Origin: a virus | DNA length: 64,000 nucleotides | IMG/VR virus record: IMGVR_UViG_3300045918_000214 | Span: 1-64,000 of that record | Strand: one strand, 5' to 3' | Part shown: positions 45,807 to 53,823 of the stretch, piece after piece | Layout: every line of letters starts with the position of its first letter | Position numbering within the stretch: position 1 is the stretch's first letter | Notes under the pieces: generated by a model | The model's database searches: none | What the model saw: the letters and a program-made list of their open reading frames with translations, nothing else | Told to the model about the DNA's origin: nothing | Made by a program: the position numbers and the translations under genes

Positions 45807-46074
45807 TTCTTTCACTCCTAAATTTTCGTATTGCCTTCATTACTGTGAACACAGCAATGTCAAGCTCTGTTGCTTCTCGTACATCATCTTCTGAAATAGA
45901 ACCGTGACGGTGGCCCGGGTCATCTTGCATTACCCAGATCTTTCCATCTTTCTTAGTACGAAGATATTCACCGGGAGAGACAATTCGTTCTAACCGGTGC
46001 AGTGTAACTTCGTCCTGTTCGCTCAGAGATAATTCTATATCTGAGTACACGGTTTCTGTATGTCGTAATCTCAT
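45799..46074 (-). CDS. Hypothetical protein
   Basis: 91 residues; acidic, with GKIWVMQDDPGHRHGSISEDD. Unknown. Confidence 0.6.
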   Translation of the reverse strand: MRLRHTETVYSDIELSLSEQDEVTLHRLERIVSPGEYLRTKKDGKIWVMQDDPGHRHGSISEDDVREATELDIAVFTVMKAIRKFRSERNG

Positions 46075-46427
46075 TTGATTAATCCTTGTAGTCGAGCAAT
46101 TTCTGCTTTAATTCTATTCTGTTCTTCTGTATCTTTAGATAGTAACATTTTCTTTGAGTATGCTACTGCCGCGGCACCTGGATCTTTGGCTTCAATAATC
46201 TCAAGTGGAACAATCCAATCCTTCCAGGCATCTGGGTCACGTTCGGACACTGTGCAAATTCTGAATCCACCTTTTGTGTAGTCAATCTGAGTCAGTCGGT
46301 ATCGTGGGGCAGTTCCATGGAGAATGTTGATCAATGGGTATAGGAATGATTCGATGTCATTTCGAGTATCCTCTGCTTTTTGAGTAGCATTCTTCCACTT
46401 TTCCATCAATTTTTCGAGCTTGTTCAT
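46071..46427 (-). CDS. Hypothetical protein
   Basis: 118 residues; helical ends flank a beta region (LTQIDYTKGGFRICTVSERD). Coupled on both sides. Unknown. Confidence 0.65.
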   Translation of the reverse strand: MNKLEKLMEKWKNATQKAEDTRNDIESFLYPLINILHGTAPRYRLTQIDYTKGGFRICTVSERDPDAWKDWIVPLEIIEAKDPGAAAVAYSKKMLLSKDTEEQNRIKAEIARLQGLIK

Positions 46428-46582
46428 TGCTTTTCCAATTTTTCTTTCAGAATGTTCCGTTCTATCTCTAGCTTTTTAGCAAGTCGCATAAGACATAGAT
46501 ATGGAGCTGAAGTCAATTGTTCAAACTCTTGACGCATTTGGTCTAACTTATCACATTCAGGTGTAAGAGATTTGGTTTCCAT
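46424..46582 (-). CDS. Small coiled-coil protein
   Basis: 52 residues, METKSLTPECDKLDQMRQEF... ending KLEIERNILKEKLEKQ. Overlaps pnuC stop by one base. Unknown. Confidence 0.6.
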   Translation of the reverse strand: METKSLTPECDKLDQMRQEFEQLTSAPYLCLMRLAKKLEIERNILKEKLEKQ

Positions 46583-47160
46583 CATTGCTTTACCATCAAT
46601 TTCTTCCAGTTAAAGAATGACCAGACTGCGTTCACCCAGAAGAATCCATACAACACAGAGGTCAGATAAAGTTCACGACTCCAGAACAGAGGGACGGACA
46701 GAGTATTCACAAGTACCCAGACTTTCCAGTTCTCAATCGAGCGTGACATCAACAGCATCTGCGCAACTATAGAGAACGTGAGTACCGTAGAATCGATCCA
46801 GGGCGCATAAGCATTTGTGAATGAGTGTAGCATCCAACCGTACCCAATAGCGACAACTACGGCGATCCCAATTGACATGCTCAACCATACTCGATCGGCC
46901 TTGTTTATTTCTAGTTCTTTTGTGACGGAAGTACCCTTAGATTTCCACATGACCCAGCCGTAAATTCCGGTGATCAAGAAGAATAGCTGCAGTGTGGCAT
47001 CGGCATATAGCTGAACGTTGTAGAACATGATGCCGAAGAGAGCCGAGCCGACCAATCCAGTCCACCAGGTGTGAATTGAATTCCTACCTGCGAGAAAAAT
47101 GCAGGCTACGGTAAAAAAGTTTGCCCATGCTTCGAGCGGTGTCCAAGTAAACCAAGTCAT
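46582..47160 (-). CDS. pnuC: PnuC nicotinamide riboside transporter
   Basis: 192 residues with about seven membrane segments. Family motifs: LFFLITGIYGWVMWK near residue 58, ENWKVWVLVNTLSVPLF near residue 140 and TSVLYGFFWVNAVW near residue 163. Imports nicotinamide riboside across the inner membrane by facilitated diffusion driven by phosphorylation, which the phage NadR supplies. Own promoter at 47193-47221. T4-like phages with both genes are known (for example KVP40-type). Confidence 0.93.
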   Translation of the reverse strand: MTWFTWTPLEAWANFFTVACIFLAGRNSIHTWWTGLVGSALFGIMFYNVQLYADATLQLFFLITGIYGWVMWKSKGTSVTKELEINKADRVWLSMSIGIAVVVAIGYGWMLHSFTNAYAPWIDSTVLTFSIVAQMLLMSRSIENWKVWVLVNTLSVPLFWSRELYLTSVLYGFFWVNAVWSFFNWKKLMVKQ

Positions 47161-47192
47161 ATCTAACTCCTAGATTTGTTAATGATGTGTCT

Positions 47193-47221
47193 ATTCTATC
47201 ACAAAGAAGAATATGTGTAAA
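47193..47221 (-). promoter_or_regulatory. Promoter of pnuC
   Basis: TTTACA, 17 bp, TAGAAT at 47198-47193. Confidence 0.78.
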
Positions 47222-47225
47222 ATTT

Positions 47226-47420
47226 TTATGGAAGTTGTAGAACGAGAGTAATCTCGGATCCAACTCCCATACCGTAATCTGCAAGCGTGTGCAGAACATC
47301 CGATACTCGATACTTCACTCCGAGTATATAGCAGGTTTCTCCTATATGAGGCACAGATTGCACAACTACTGAGGTGCAAGAACCATCTGGGAGTAGAATT
47401 TCGATTTCGATTTTTTTCAT
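47226..47420 (-). CDS. Hypothetical protein
   Basis: 64 residues from ATG 47420, ATGA-coupled upstream; beta-rich, GVKYRVSDVLHTL. Unknown. Confidence 0.6.
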   Translation of the reverse strand: MKKIEIEILLPDGSCTSVVVQSVPHIGETCYILGVKYRVSDVLHTLADYGMGVGSEITLVLQLP

Positions 47421-47611
47421 ACGAATTTGATGCGCCAAAAAGTACGCCACATACGAGCAGCAGTGGTGAGATGGAGAGACAATGTTCCCATCATCAGGCG
47501 CCGCTTACGGAACATTCCGAATGGTTTGGCTTTTGGCTGATTCTTCAGCAGCTTATTTGCCGTTCTTTCATACGACGAGTATTTGATGTACTGAGATGAA
47601 ATAAGTCTCAT
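47417..47611 (-). CDS. Small basic protein
   Basis: 64 residues, very basic (KLLKNQPKAKPFGMFRKRRLM). Possibly nucleic-acid binding. Coupled on both sides. Confidence 0.55.
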   Translation of the reverse strand: MRLISSQYIKYSSYERTANKLLKNQPKAKPFGMFRKRRLMMGTLSLHLTTAARMWRTFWRIKFV

Positions 47612-47910
47612 ACTTGTCCATTCAATTTGTTGATTTCTAGTGACACAGTTTGCACCAGCTGATAACTTGAGATAACATTTCCATCGAGCAATTTCTGACC
47701 CATGACCAAAAGCAATTCTTTATTGTCTTTGGTTGCGCCGATTGCTTTATCACCTGTGTTCATAAGAACCTGAGTTCCAGAACCAGGGTAGGTGATGATC
47801 AAATAATAGTAAACTTGAGGTACCACAAATTTGTATGTACTTACGGGACCACAGACGTGAGCGAAGTCACCAGTACCGCCATCGTCATATCCACACTTGT
47901 CACATTTCAT
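47608..47910 (-). CDS. Hypothetical protein with N-terminal CxxC
   Basis: 100 residues: MKCDKCGYDDGG...HVCG zinc-knuckle-like start, then a beta sheet region. Unknown. Confidence 0.65.
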   Translation of the reverse strand: MKCDKCGYDDGGTGDFAHVCGPVSTYKFVVPQVYYYLIITYPGSGTQVLMNTGDKAIGATKDNKELLLVMGQKLLDGNVISSYQLVQTVSLEINKLNGQV

Positions 47911-48134
47911 AAAAATCCCGGATTCGTAGGTAAAAATTCAGTTGCCGCATCAAGTTCTTTGTATTTGCCGAGATCGCATCCGTCCGACGAATCCATGTCT
48001 ATACAAACAAGTTTATCGGCACCAAAATTCGTATTGTTATTGGAGGCAAGCCAAGGCGGCAGCATAATCTTACAGTAGCCGTAGCCGTCTGTGATCTCGG
48101 CCGCACAAAATCTACAGTACTTACAACTTACCAT
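47907..48134 (-). CDS. Small Cys-rich protein
   Basis: 75 residues from ATG 48134: CKYCRFCAAEITDGYGYCKIM and SSDGCDLGKYKEL, a pattern of metal-binding phage proteins. Overlaps the hemerythrin gene end. Confidence 0.6.
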   Translation of the reverse strand: MVSCKYCRFCAAEITDGYGYCKIMLPPWLASNNNTNFGADKLVCIDMDSSDGCDLGKYKELDAATEFLPTNPGFL

Positions 48135-48519
48135 TTTCTTTAACCCAATTTGCAAATTTCATATCTTCGTGGTCCAAATGCGACAAAAACTTTTCTTCAA
48201 AATCAGTAATGAAATTATGAGAAAAGTAAGGCGATTTATGTAATGAAGCCGCAAGAGTATTCAGATTCTTGATGATCTGACCGTGCTGCTCACAGTGATA
48301 TTCGATATAAGGATAGTCGTGAGCTACCATGAGTTCACGCTCGGTCTTACAGTGCCGATACATCATAAGCTTTAGCTCTGTAACCAACTTCTCTGCGGCC
48401 AATTTATCTGCTTCTTTAAGACAGACGATCAAGTTGTCCAGTGTTGTGAACAGCTGAAGATGCTCGGCATCCATTTGATGGAAACCGGTGATGTAATGGA
48501 CGAAGCGTTCGGGTGACAT
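48121..48519 (-). CDS. Bacteriohemerythrin
   Basis: 132 residues, full length for the family. Di-iron ligands: HQMDAEHLQLF (residues 14-24), YRHCKTERELM near residue 55, EYHCEQHGQII near residue 73 and SHLDHEDMKFANWV near residue 113. Binds O2 reversibly; in bacteria it buffers or senses oxygen. In a phage that also carries c-type cytochromes, an oxygen-handling role during infection is a fair inference. Confidence 0.88.
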   Translation of the reverse strand: MSPERFVHYITGFHQMDAEHLQLFTTLDNLIVCLKEADKLAAEKLVTELKLMMYRHCKTERELMVAHDYPYIEYHCEQHGQIIKNLNTLAASLHKSPYFSHNFITDFEEKFLSHLDHEDMKFANWVKENGKL

Positions 48520-48521
48520 GA

Positions 48522-48662
48522 TTACTCATCCCGATTCATGTCTTCAAACACAGAGATAACGATATACAGTGGAATATCAAGATCCTCTGCAATTTGCTTA
48601 GCAGTTAAACCTTCACCATACAGATCCATGATGAGAAGGTGGAGTTCGGACATACGGCTCAT
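48522..48662 (-). CDS. Small helix-turn-helix protein
   Basis: 46 residues from ATG 48662 (the longer frame passes through the promoter). LYGEGLTAKQIAEDLDIPLYIV is a compact HTH. Possible regulator. Confidence 0.65.
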   Translation of the reverse strand: MSRMSELHLLIMDLYGEGLTAKQIAEDLDIPLYIVISVFEDMNRDE

Positions 48663-48686
48663 GATTTTTCCTTGTTTCAATGATTC

Positions 48687-48715
48687 ATTATAAACCACCG
48701 AGGAATATGTGTAAA
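48687..48715 (-). promoter_or_regulatory. Promoter
   Basis: TTTACA, 17 bp, TATAAT at 48692-48687. Confidence 0.82.
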
Positions 48716-48928
48716 TTAAATGTCCATTGCACACTGATGTGTGGCATCGTGGTCACAGTCGCATAGACTGGTGTGATCACCGAAGATTTCCTCACGGTAC
48801 GGGCATGTATGCTTCTTAACGGAAGTACGCTTTTCCTTCTTGCCGAAGATTCGGTCCCAACCGTCCACATATGCTTCTTGGTCTGCACTTTTACGGGGAG
48901 CATCCCCTTTACCTGCTTCTCTGCTCAT
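48716..48928 (-). CDS. Conserved small protein (MSREAGKGDxPR type)
   Basis: 70 residues. MSREAGKGDAPRK start, WDRIFGKK near residue 24 and CDCDHDATHQC near the end. A very widespread T4-like phage protein without known function; possibly zinc binding. Confidence 0.75.
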   Translation of the reverse strand: MSREAGKGDAPRKSADQEAYVDGWDRIFGKKEKRTSVKKHTCPYREEIFGDHTSLCDCDHDATHQCAMDI

Positions 48929-48939
48929 TTTCTCATTCC

Positions 48940-49326
48940 TTAATATTCAATGTTTCCAAGACGATCCCAAGTTTTTACGCCACGTGGCTTTGCTTGCATA
49001 ATCAAAATCGGCTTCATCTTGTATTGCTTATTCTTCACCTGGTCAAGCTTGACATACGGATTCATTTCCCACTGATTTACTTTGTTATAGTTCTTCGTCA
49101 AACGAGCAACTTCTTCTGCCGGCATTTGATAATCCCAGTCTTTACGATCTTGGCAATCTTGGAGCCGACACATCTCAAGCCAATGCTCAAGAGATTGCTT
49201 CACAAGATCTTGGCGAATTAACTTTGGGTCAATTTCCATCCAGTCGCCGACCATGCCATTCCACAACTTGATGTCAGGATTACCTGGCAGTGCATTCAGC
49301 AGAGCGATAAGTTTAGATTTTTTCAT
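48940..49326 (-). CDS. Conserved hypothetical protein
   Basis: 128 residues; start KKSKLIALLNALPGNPDIKLWNG is shared with many phage proteins. Unknown. Confidence 0.7.
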   Translation of the reverse strand: MKKSKLIALLNALPGNPDIKLWNGMVGDWMEIDPKLIRQDLVKQSLEHWLEMCRLQDCQDRKDWDYQMPAEEVARLTKNYNKVNQWEMNPYVKLDQVKNKQYKMKPILIMQAKPRGVKTWDRLGNIEY

Positions 49327-49621
49327 TTTTCAGCTTTTTGATTTGCATTTCGATTGTGTGGATCTGAAGATCCTTGAAGGACCAGAGATGTTTCTTAGAA
49401 ACAATCTTCACTCCATTCTTAAGACCATTGATTGCCATATTGAAAGAAGTATTGACGGCTCCAAAGCTACCGTAGTACTTTTTGTCACCGGTGACCGGAT
49501 CAACATCTGGGAGTGCATCAAACTCAACCCATGCATTAGGATCCAAACAGCGTGCAAGAGCATGAATATCCCAGTGGGTATATCCACCAATTGGCTTTTT
49601 CTCTTTATCAAAGTAAAACAT
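49313..49621 (-). CDS. Hypothetical protein
   Basis: 102 residues; HWDIHALARCLDPNAWVEF near residue 16, coiled C-terminus. Unknown. Confidence 0.6.
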   Translation of the reverse strand: MFYFDKEKKPIGGYTHWDIHALARCLDPNAWVEFDALPDVDPVTGDKKYYGSFGAVNTSFNMAINGLKNGVKIVSKKHLWSFKDLQIHTIEMQIKKLKNEKI

Positions 49622-49623
49622 GA

Positions 49624-49992
49624 TTACAGCAAGTTCAAAAGGGCACGTTCTTCAGTGGTAAGCTTATTCAGAGCAGTCTGACGAGCCAACCGTTTACGTT
49701 CTTGTTCACGAGCCGCATCTTCCTTTTCACGGACTACAAACTCGAGGTTATCGAGATTCCAATCATCATCCGTTGAAAATTCAAGTCCAACTACATAGAC
49801 ATCATAGTCGCGGTCATCCCGGTCATACACACGGAAGTACATTCCATCAACTGCCAACTCAAAGTTGCAATTCTGAGCACGTTGGAGTAAAGCCATCAAA
49901 CGTACTGGATAATTGCGACACTGTTCGACGAGCGAACGGCCGCGTTCTTCCGATTCACGGACTTCACGTTGAGCTTTTGTTTCTTTAGCCAT
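49624..49992 (-). CDS. Hypothetical protein
   Basis: 122 residues; charged helices flank a beta domain (FELAVDGMYFRVYDRDDRDYD). Unknown. Confidence 0.65.
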   Translation of the reverse strand: MAKETKAQREVRESEERGRSLVEQCRNYPVRLMALLQRAQNCNFELAVDGMYFRVYDRDDRDYDVYVVGLEFSTDDDWNLDNLEFVVREKEDAAREQERKRLARQTALNKLTTEERALLNLL

Positions 49993-50008
49993 AATAAAAA
50001 TTCCTGAG

Positions 50009-50188
50009 TTAAACTACTTCGGATTCAAGGAAGAGATTGTCCATGGTAACATCATCGAGTAACATAATAGATCCGTCAGAAAAGACTATAATATATTCGT
50101 CACAGCAAAGTTGTATAGATTCTACACGTTTGAAGAAACCAGTCTCATTCTTAATATAATCTCCAACATAAACGGTAACCATAGCCAT
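50009..50188 (-). CDS. Small hypothetical protein
   Basis: 59 residues, MAMVTVYVGDYIKNETGFFK... beta-rich. First gene after the promoter at 50219-50247. Unknown. Confidence 0.65.
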   Translation of the reverse strand: MAMVTVYVGDYIKNETGFFKRVESIQLCCDEYIIVFSDGSIMLLDDVTMDNLFLESEVV

Positions 50189-50218
50189 TTCAATTCCTTT
50201 GAGTTTCGATATGAGTCT

Positions 50219-50247
50219 ATTATACTACACTCAGAATTATGTGTACA
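50219..50247 (-). promoter_or_regulatory. Promoter
   Basis: TGTACA, 17 bp, TATAAT at 50224-50219. Confidence 0.75.
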
Positions 50248-50418
50248 TTAATTCCAGTTGACAATTGTCCCGGGTTCTGAGGCCTTTACAGTCAGCTGAT
50301 CGTACCGCTTCTCGAGCATTTCTACATCGAGAATGTCTTGTGGATCATGAGCCTTGATGTACTCATCCAATGTTGGTGGAGTTGGGAAAATAGCCTTGAG
50401 AATGTTTTGAAAGTTCAT
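50248..50418 (-). CDS. Small hypothetical protein
   Basis: 56 residues from ATG 50418 with AAGGAAA upstream: MNFQNILKAIFPTPPTLDEY... Unknown. Confidence 0.6.
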   Translation of the reverse strand: MNFQNILKAIFPTPPTLDEYIKAHDPQDILDVEMLEKRYDQLTVKASEPGTIVNWN

Positions 50419-50428
50419 TTTGATTTCC

Positions 50429-50986
50429 TTAGTTTGCACCGTGGTGGCCAACTTTTGGCTTCACAGTCTTCATGTGTTGTTTTACTTCATCCCATGTCCA
50501 TGGCATCATGTCCGCTGGGTTCCTATTGTCAATTCCTACATCCAGAATCTGACCTTCGGTCTTGAAAGATCCGTGACAGTGTCCGTGCAGGTGGAATGAT
50601 CGTTCTTCGTCTTCCCAATGAGCCAGAGGGAAGTGACACAGTACGACCGTTTGCTTTTCAATTGTGATAGTTCTCATTGTAGAAACGGAGGTACACAGAT
50701 CTTTCAGATCTTGATTCTTACGAATGTTGTGGTCGTGGTTGCCCAGAATCAGGTGATGTTCGACTCCGGTCGCTCGAATGCGGTTCAGAGCCTTCTCACA
50801 GAAACTCACACCCTGGAATGCTACGTCACCCAGATTGTACAGAACGTCACCTGGACGCAGAGTATTTTCTAGGTTGCTCAGGATGCGCTCGGACATATCT
50901 TCCCAATCCGAACCGTGGCGAGTGGTGGGACAGAATTCTTGGATTCGTCGGTGGTAAATGTGCAGGTCAGATGTAAAGTAAATCAT
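50429..50986 (-). CDS. Calcineurin-like metallophosphoesterase
   Basis: 185 residues. SDLHIYHR (residues 6-13), GDVLYNLGDVAFQG near 46, ILGNHDHN near 80, CHFPLAHWE near 119 and HLHGHCHG near 133 are the five metal-binding blocks. Phosphatase or phosphodiesterase; substrate unknown. Coupled to the P-loop kinase gene, a pairing that suggests end-healing (kinase plus phosphatase) for RNA or DNA. Confidence 0.9.
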   Translation of the reverse strand: MIYFTSDLHIYHRRIQEFCPTTRHGSDWEDMSERILSNLENTLRPGDVLYNLGDVAFQGVSFCEKALNRIRATGVEHHLILGNHDHNIRKNQDLKDLCTSVSTMRTITIEKQTVVLCHFPLAHWEDEERSFHLHGHCHGSFKTEGQILDVGIDNRNPADMMPWTWDEVKQHMKTVKPKVGHHGAN

Positions 50987-51474
50987 TTTTCAGCAATCAT
51001 AATTTTGTAAAAGCCCTCATCTAGTGTAGGTACTTCATATGAGGCAATCATAGAATCCAAAACGTATTTTGGAATAGTTTTTCCTGGTCGTGAAGCCAGA
51101 CGTTTTTGAAGTTCTTCGACTTCGGGTGTTTCAAAGAGCACGGCAATCACGCGATAACCGACCAAGTTCTTGATCTTGTTGGCACGAGACTTCTTGGACA
51201 TGTTGGTTTGATCCCAGACAAAATCCTGCTCTGTGAACTGGAAGTGCATTACTTCGTCGATCATACGAGAGGTTGCTTCCTTGATGTTAGGCAAGAATGC
51301 ATCGTTGTATGAAATGCCTTGTTCAGCAGCAAACTGGTCAATATACTTGTCAGTTGAGGCACAGCCGAGCTCTGGGTGGTTCTTAAGTACCCAAGTAGTT
51401 TTTCCAGCGCCAGGACAACCAATAAGCATATAGCAAATTGGTGGGTTTAGTTTCATGTTTTCAAAATCAGTCAT
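50983..51474 (-). CDS. P-loop kinase, polynucleotide-kinase-like
   Basis: 163 residues. Walker A LIGCPGAGKTTW near residue 18, DKYIDQFAAEQG, Walker B-like FVWDQTNMSKKSR near residue 87 and lid arginines RLASRPGKTIP near residue 133, as in the 5'-kinase domain of T4 PseT. Start could be Met7. With the RNA ligase elsewhere it may form a nucleic-acid repair set. Confidence 0.82.
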   Translation of the reverse strand: MTDFENMKLNPPICYMLIGCPGAGKTTWVLKNHPELGCASTDKYIDQFAAEQGISYNDAFLPNIKEATSRMIDEVMHFQFTEQDFVWDQTNMSKKSRANKIKNLVGYRVIAVLFETPEVEELQKRLASRPGKTIPKYVLDSMIASYEVPTLDEGFYKIMIAEK

Positions 51475-51626
51475 TCCATTGCTCCAATCTCTACAGTTAG
51501 TGCATTGCGCAGCACTTGAGCGGTAAGCGGATCGACACTTGCGAGGTGCATGACCAATTCCGCAATCTCCAAGCTCTTCATCTCGGTCAGTGCGACAACG
51601 ATTTCAATTTGTTTGAGAGAGAGCAT
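51471..51626 (-). CDS. Small helical protein
   Basis: 51 residues: MLSLKQIEIVVALTEMKSLEIAELV... Coupled to the kinase gene. Unknown. Confidence 0.6.
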   Translation of the reverse strand: MLSLKQIEIVVALTEMKSLEIAELVMHLASVDPLTAQVLRNALTVEIGAME

Positions 51627-51654
51627 CTTATTCCTTTGTGTTCGGTGTAGATCA

Positions 51655-51683
51655 ATTATACTACACGAAGGAATATGTGTAAA
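51655..51683 (-). promoter_or_regulatory. Promoter
   Basis: TTTACA, 17 bp, TATAAT at 51660-51655. Confidence 0.82.
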
Positions 51684-51863
51684 TTATTCCTTCTTGGGCT
51701 CTTCTAAGTTAGCACCTTGCCAACCCCACGAGGTTGAGCACATCTCTGCCAGCATATCACACGACTTAGCATATCGTTCCATCAGATCGGTCATGAGAGT
51801 GTACTCATGCCATGCTTCTTTTGTGTTAACTTTGGCTAGAGTTACTAGGTAATTTTCGTTCAT
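51684..51863 (-). CDS. Small hypothetical protein
   Basis: 59 residues from ATG 51863, ATGA-coupled upstream; MNENYLVTLAKVNTKEAWHEY... Unknown. Confidence 0.6.
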   Translation of the reverse strand: MNENYLVTLAKVNTKEAWHEYTLMTDLMERYAKSCDMLAEMCSTSWGWQGANLEEPKKE

Positions 51864-52129
51864 TCTACATTCTTTCTGATGCATTGCATCTTTTGTTCTG
51901 GAGTCCAAGATTCAAATCCATTATCCTCATCATGTAGCTTAAAGAATTCGTCATAAGAAATTTCACGGTGTCCGACCAACACTTCACCAAGATGTTTTTG
52001 TGAGAATTCGTCATCCAATTCTCTCAGTTCTACATCTGCCAAAGTGAATTCGGTCTTGTCATCTGGAACTTCCAGAACATACCGAATACGAAACTGGGAC
52101 AGAGTTTCGACCATGATCAATTTAGACAT
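51860..52129 (-). CDS. Hypothetical protein
   Basis: 89 residues from ATG 52129 (AAAGGAAA upstream). TLSQFRIRYVLEVPDD near residue 7, acidic. Unknown, conserved in phages as I recall. Confidence 0.65.
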   Translation of the reverse strand: MSKLIMVETLSQFRIRYVLEVPDDKTEFTLADVELRELDDEFSQKHLGEVLVGHREISYDEFFKLHDEDNGFESWTPEQKMQCIRKNVE

Positions 52130-52370
52130 TTCGTTTCCTTTTTTCAACATTCAACACAAAATTTTCAACGGCAAGTTTAGTTGCGGCAGCCAATAGAATC
52201 ATTTCACGATCTTCTGGGTCGTTCCCGAGATAGGTCTCAAGTATCTTTGAAGCGACAAGAGAGTAAGCTATGTTCTCATCTACCTCGAGCAGGCCAAAGT
52301 CAATAGGATCTTCCGATTCTATATCTTGAGCCAACTTCACAATTTGTCCGACTAGATCAAGTTTTTTCAT
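52122..52370 (-). CDS. Small helical acidic protein
   Basis: 82 residues; MKKLDLVGQIVKLAQDIESEDP... Coupled to the gene upstream. Unknown. Confidence 0.65.
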   Translation of the reverse strand: MKKLDLVGQIVKLAQDIESEDPIDFGLLEVDENIAYSLVASKILETYLGNDPEDREMILLAAATKLAVENFVLNVEKRKRNV

Positions 52371-52513
52371 TTCTTACTCAATGTAATAGTTTCGCCTTCA
52401 ATCTTCCAAACTAGGACATCATCCAAAGCCCAGTCGAGTTCGGCCACAAGTTCTTTGGGGAACTCAATTACAAGTTCCCCATCTACTTCTTGCACTTCAA
52501 GTGTGTATTTCAT
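52367..52513 (-). CDS. AbrB/SpoVT-like swapped-hairpin protein
   Basis: 48 residues: MKYTLEVQEVDGELVIEFPKE then LDDVLVWKIEGETITLSKK, the beta-hairpin pattern of AbrB-type DNA-binding or antitoxin domains. ATGA-coupled at both ends. Confidence 0.65.
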   Translation of the reverse strand: MKYTLEVQEVDGELVIEFPKELVAELDWALDDVLVWKIEGETITLSKK

Positions 52514-53166
52514 TCTGATACCGCCAACATAATTTCTTTGTCATATTTATGCTGAGTACTGATTACCTTCGTTGCATACACAGGAGCCTGTCCGACAGAA
52601 CCATTGTACCGAAGTAGAGTTTCTACTGTTGTTTTTGACATATCCATATACTCGCGTACGATTTGCGCGCCTACCATGATGTTATGCTTTGGATCAAACA
52701 GAGCAGCTTGAGTCGTCTTTTCTTTATGGTAAGTTGGAATGATCTGAAGTAGTCCGATGGCACCAAAAGGTGAGACTGCTTTATAGTTGAATCCAGATTC
52801 CGTAGCCATGACAGAAAGTAGTAGTGTAGGATCTAATGAGTATTTTGCAGATGCTTCATAGATCCAAACTGCATATTTCTTTGCAACACCTGGTTCTACA
52901 TTACCATCTCGGGCAATAATATATGCAGTCTTGTCTAGGATCAATCCTTCGTTTATTGCTACTGATTCTGCTGGTTTGCTTTGAAGATAAAGCACTTGTT
53001 CACGGATCACATTTAGATACAAGGCACCGGTCAATAGCGAGATTGCCAGTACAAAGTAAATTACATACTTAATGTATTTGAAGGTTTGAGATTCTGCTAT
53101 TTTTGGAATTGCTCCGAATGGATTCTTAATTTTGAGTCGAGGTAAGTTGTTTGATTTCAGTTTCAT
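52510..53166 (-). CDS. Membrane-anchored lytic transglycosylase
   Basis: 218 residues from ATG 53166; a longer frame from 53274 would overlap most of the next gene. Membrane segment YVIYFVLAISLLTGALYL near residue 32, then an SLT domain: LLLSVMATESGFNYKAVSPFGAIGLLQI near residue 112 holds the catalytic Glu, with LLRYNGS near 184. Cleaves peptidoglycan, probably for lysis or envelope remodelling. Confidence 0.85.
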   Translation of the reverse strand: MKLKSNNLPRLKIKNPFGAIPKIAESQTFKYIKYVIYFVLAISLLTGALYLNVIREQVLYLQSKPAESVAINEGLILDKTAYIIARDGNVEPGVAKKYAVWIYEASAKYSLDPTLLLSVMATESGFNYKAVSPFGAIGLLQIIPTYHKEKTTQAALFDPKHNIMVGAQIVREYMDMSKTTVETLLRYNGSVGQAPVYATKVISTQHKYDKEIMLAVSE

Positions 53167-53350
53167 TTTCGTATCGTATCGAGTTGGTATCAATTTCTCC
53201 ATACTCATCGACGAAAAAGCGAATTCTTTCCCCATCGATGATAGCAAGGCCATAGCCGTCCTCATCAATTCCATAGGTAAAATTAGAATCGCGTATATAA
53301 AGAATTTTCTTTATAGTACAAAAGGGGACGTCATAGATTGATTTTATCAT
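53126..53350 (-). CDS. Hypothetical protein
   Basis: 74 residues; beta-rich, DSNFTYGIDEDGYGLAIIDGERI. Overlaps the transglycosylase N-terminus by 41 bases. Unknown. Confidence 0.5.
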   Translation of the reverse strand: MIKSIYDVPFCTIKKILYIRDSNFTYGIDEDGYGLAIIDGERIRFFVDEYGEIDTNSIRYENETEIKQLTSTQN

Positions 53351-53351
53351 A

Positions 53352-53681
53352 TCAGAATAGCAATTTTCTTGCGGTAATTACTGACATATTTTTAGAAGAA
53401 GCAATATTCAAAATTACTATGTTCATTTTGAATTCGGATAGAGGTTTTATTTCTAAGCAATCACAAAGCGCATAATATACAACAGTAGCAGTCCTTTTGT
53501 TACCGTCTGAAAATGCATGATTCTTCGTAATACCTAGCACTACAGAAGCAATCTGATCCTTAACATCTCTATAATAGTGCCAAGAAGAAATGGCCGAACC
53601 CACGAGAGATTTATTTAGGATTGAATACCCTAAATTCTTATTAATCTCTATTATTGTAGATTCGGTTAAAAATTCAAGCAT
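53352..53681 (-). CDS. Fic/Doc family protein
   Basis: 109 residues. HAFSDGNKRTATVVYYAL near residue 56 matches the HxFxDGNKR active-site loop of Doc-type toxins (phosphorylate or AMPylate targets such as EF-Tu). Small Doc-like size. Overlaps a basic 43-residue gene upstream in antitoxin position. Confidence 0.82.
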   Translation of the reverse strand: MLEFLTESTIIEINKNLGYSILNKSLVGSAISSWHYYRDVKDQIASVVLGITKNHAFSDGNKRTATVVYYALCDCLEIKPLSEFKMNIVILNIASSKNMSVITARKLLF

Positions 53682-53805
53682 CTTTTAACTTATCAAGCAA
53701 TGCTTTGTGAAGTTTGATTTGTTTTAAAGCAGAAGATAAAAATTTTTCTTTTGTAATTTTTTTCTTTTCCGCTATCGGTTGTGTTAACTGTTTAGTTTTG
53801 ATCAT
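53674..53805 (-). CDS. Small basic protein, putative Doc partner
   Basis: 43 residues: MIKTKQLTQPIAEKKKITKEKF... ending LLDKLKDA. Overlaps the Fic/Doc gene by 8 bases and precedes it, as antitoxins do. No similarity to Phd is evident. Confidence 0.55.
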   Translation of the reverse strand: MIKTKQLTQPIAEKKKITKEKFLSSALKQIKLHKALLDKLKDA

Positions 53806-53823
53806 AAAATTTCCTTTATGTTG

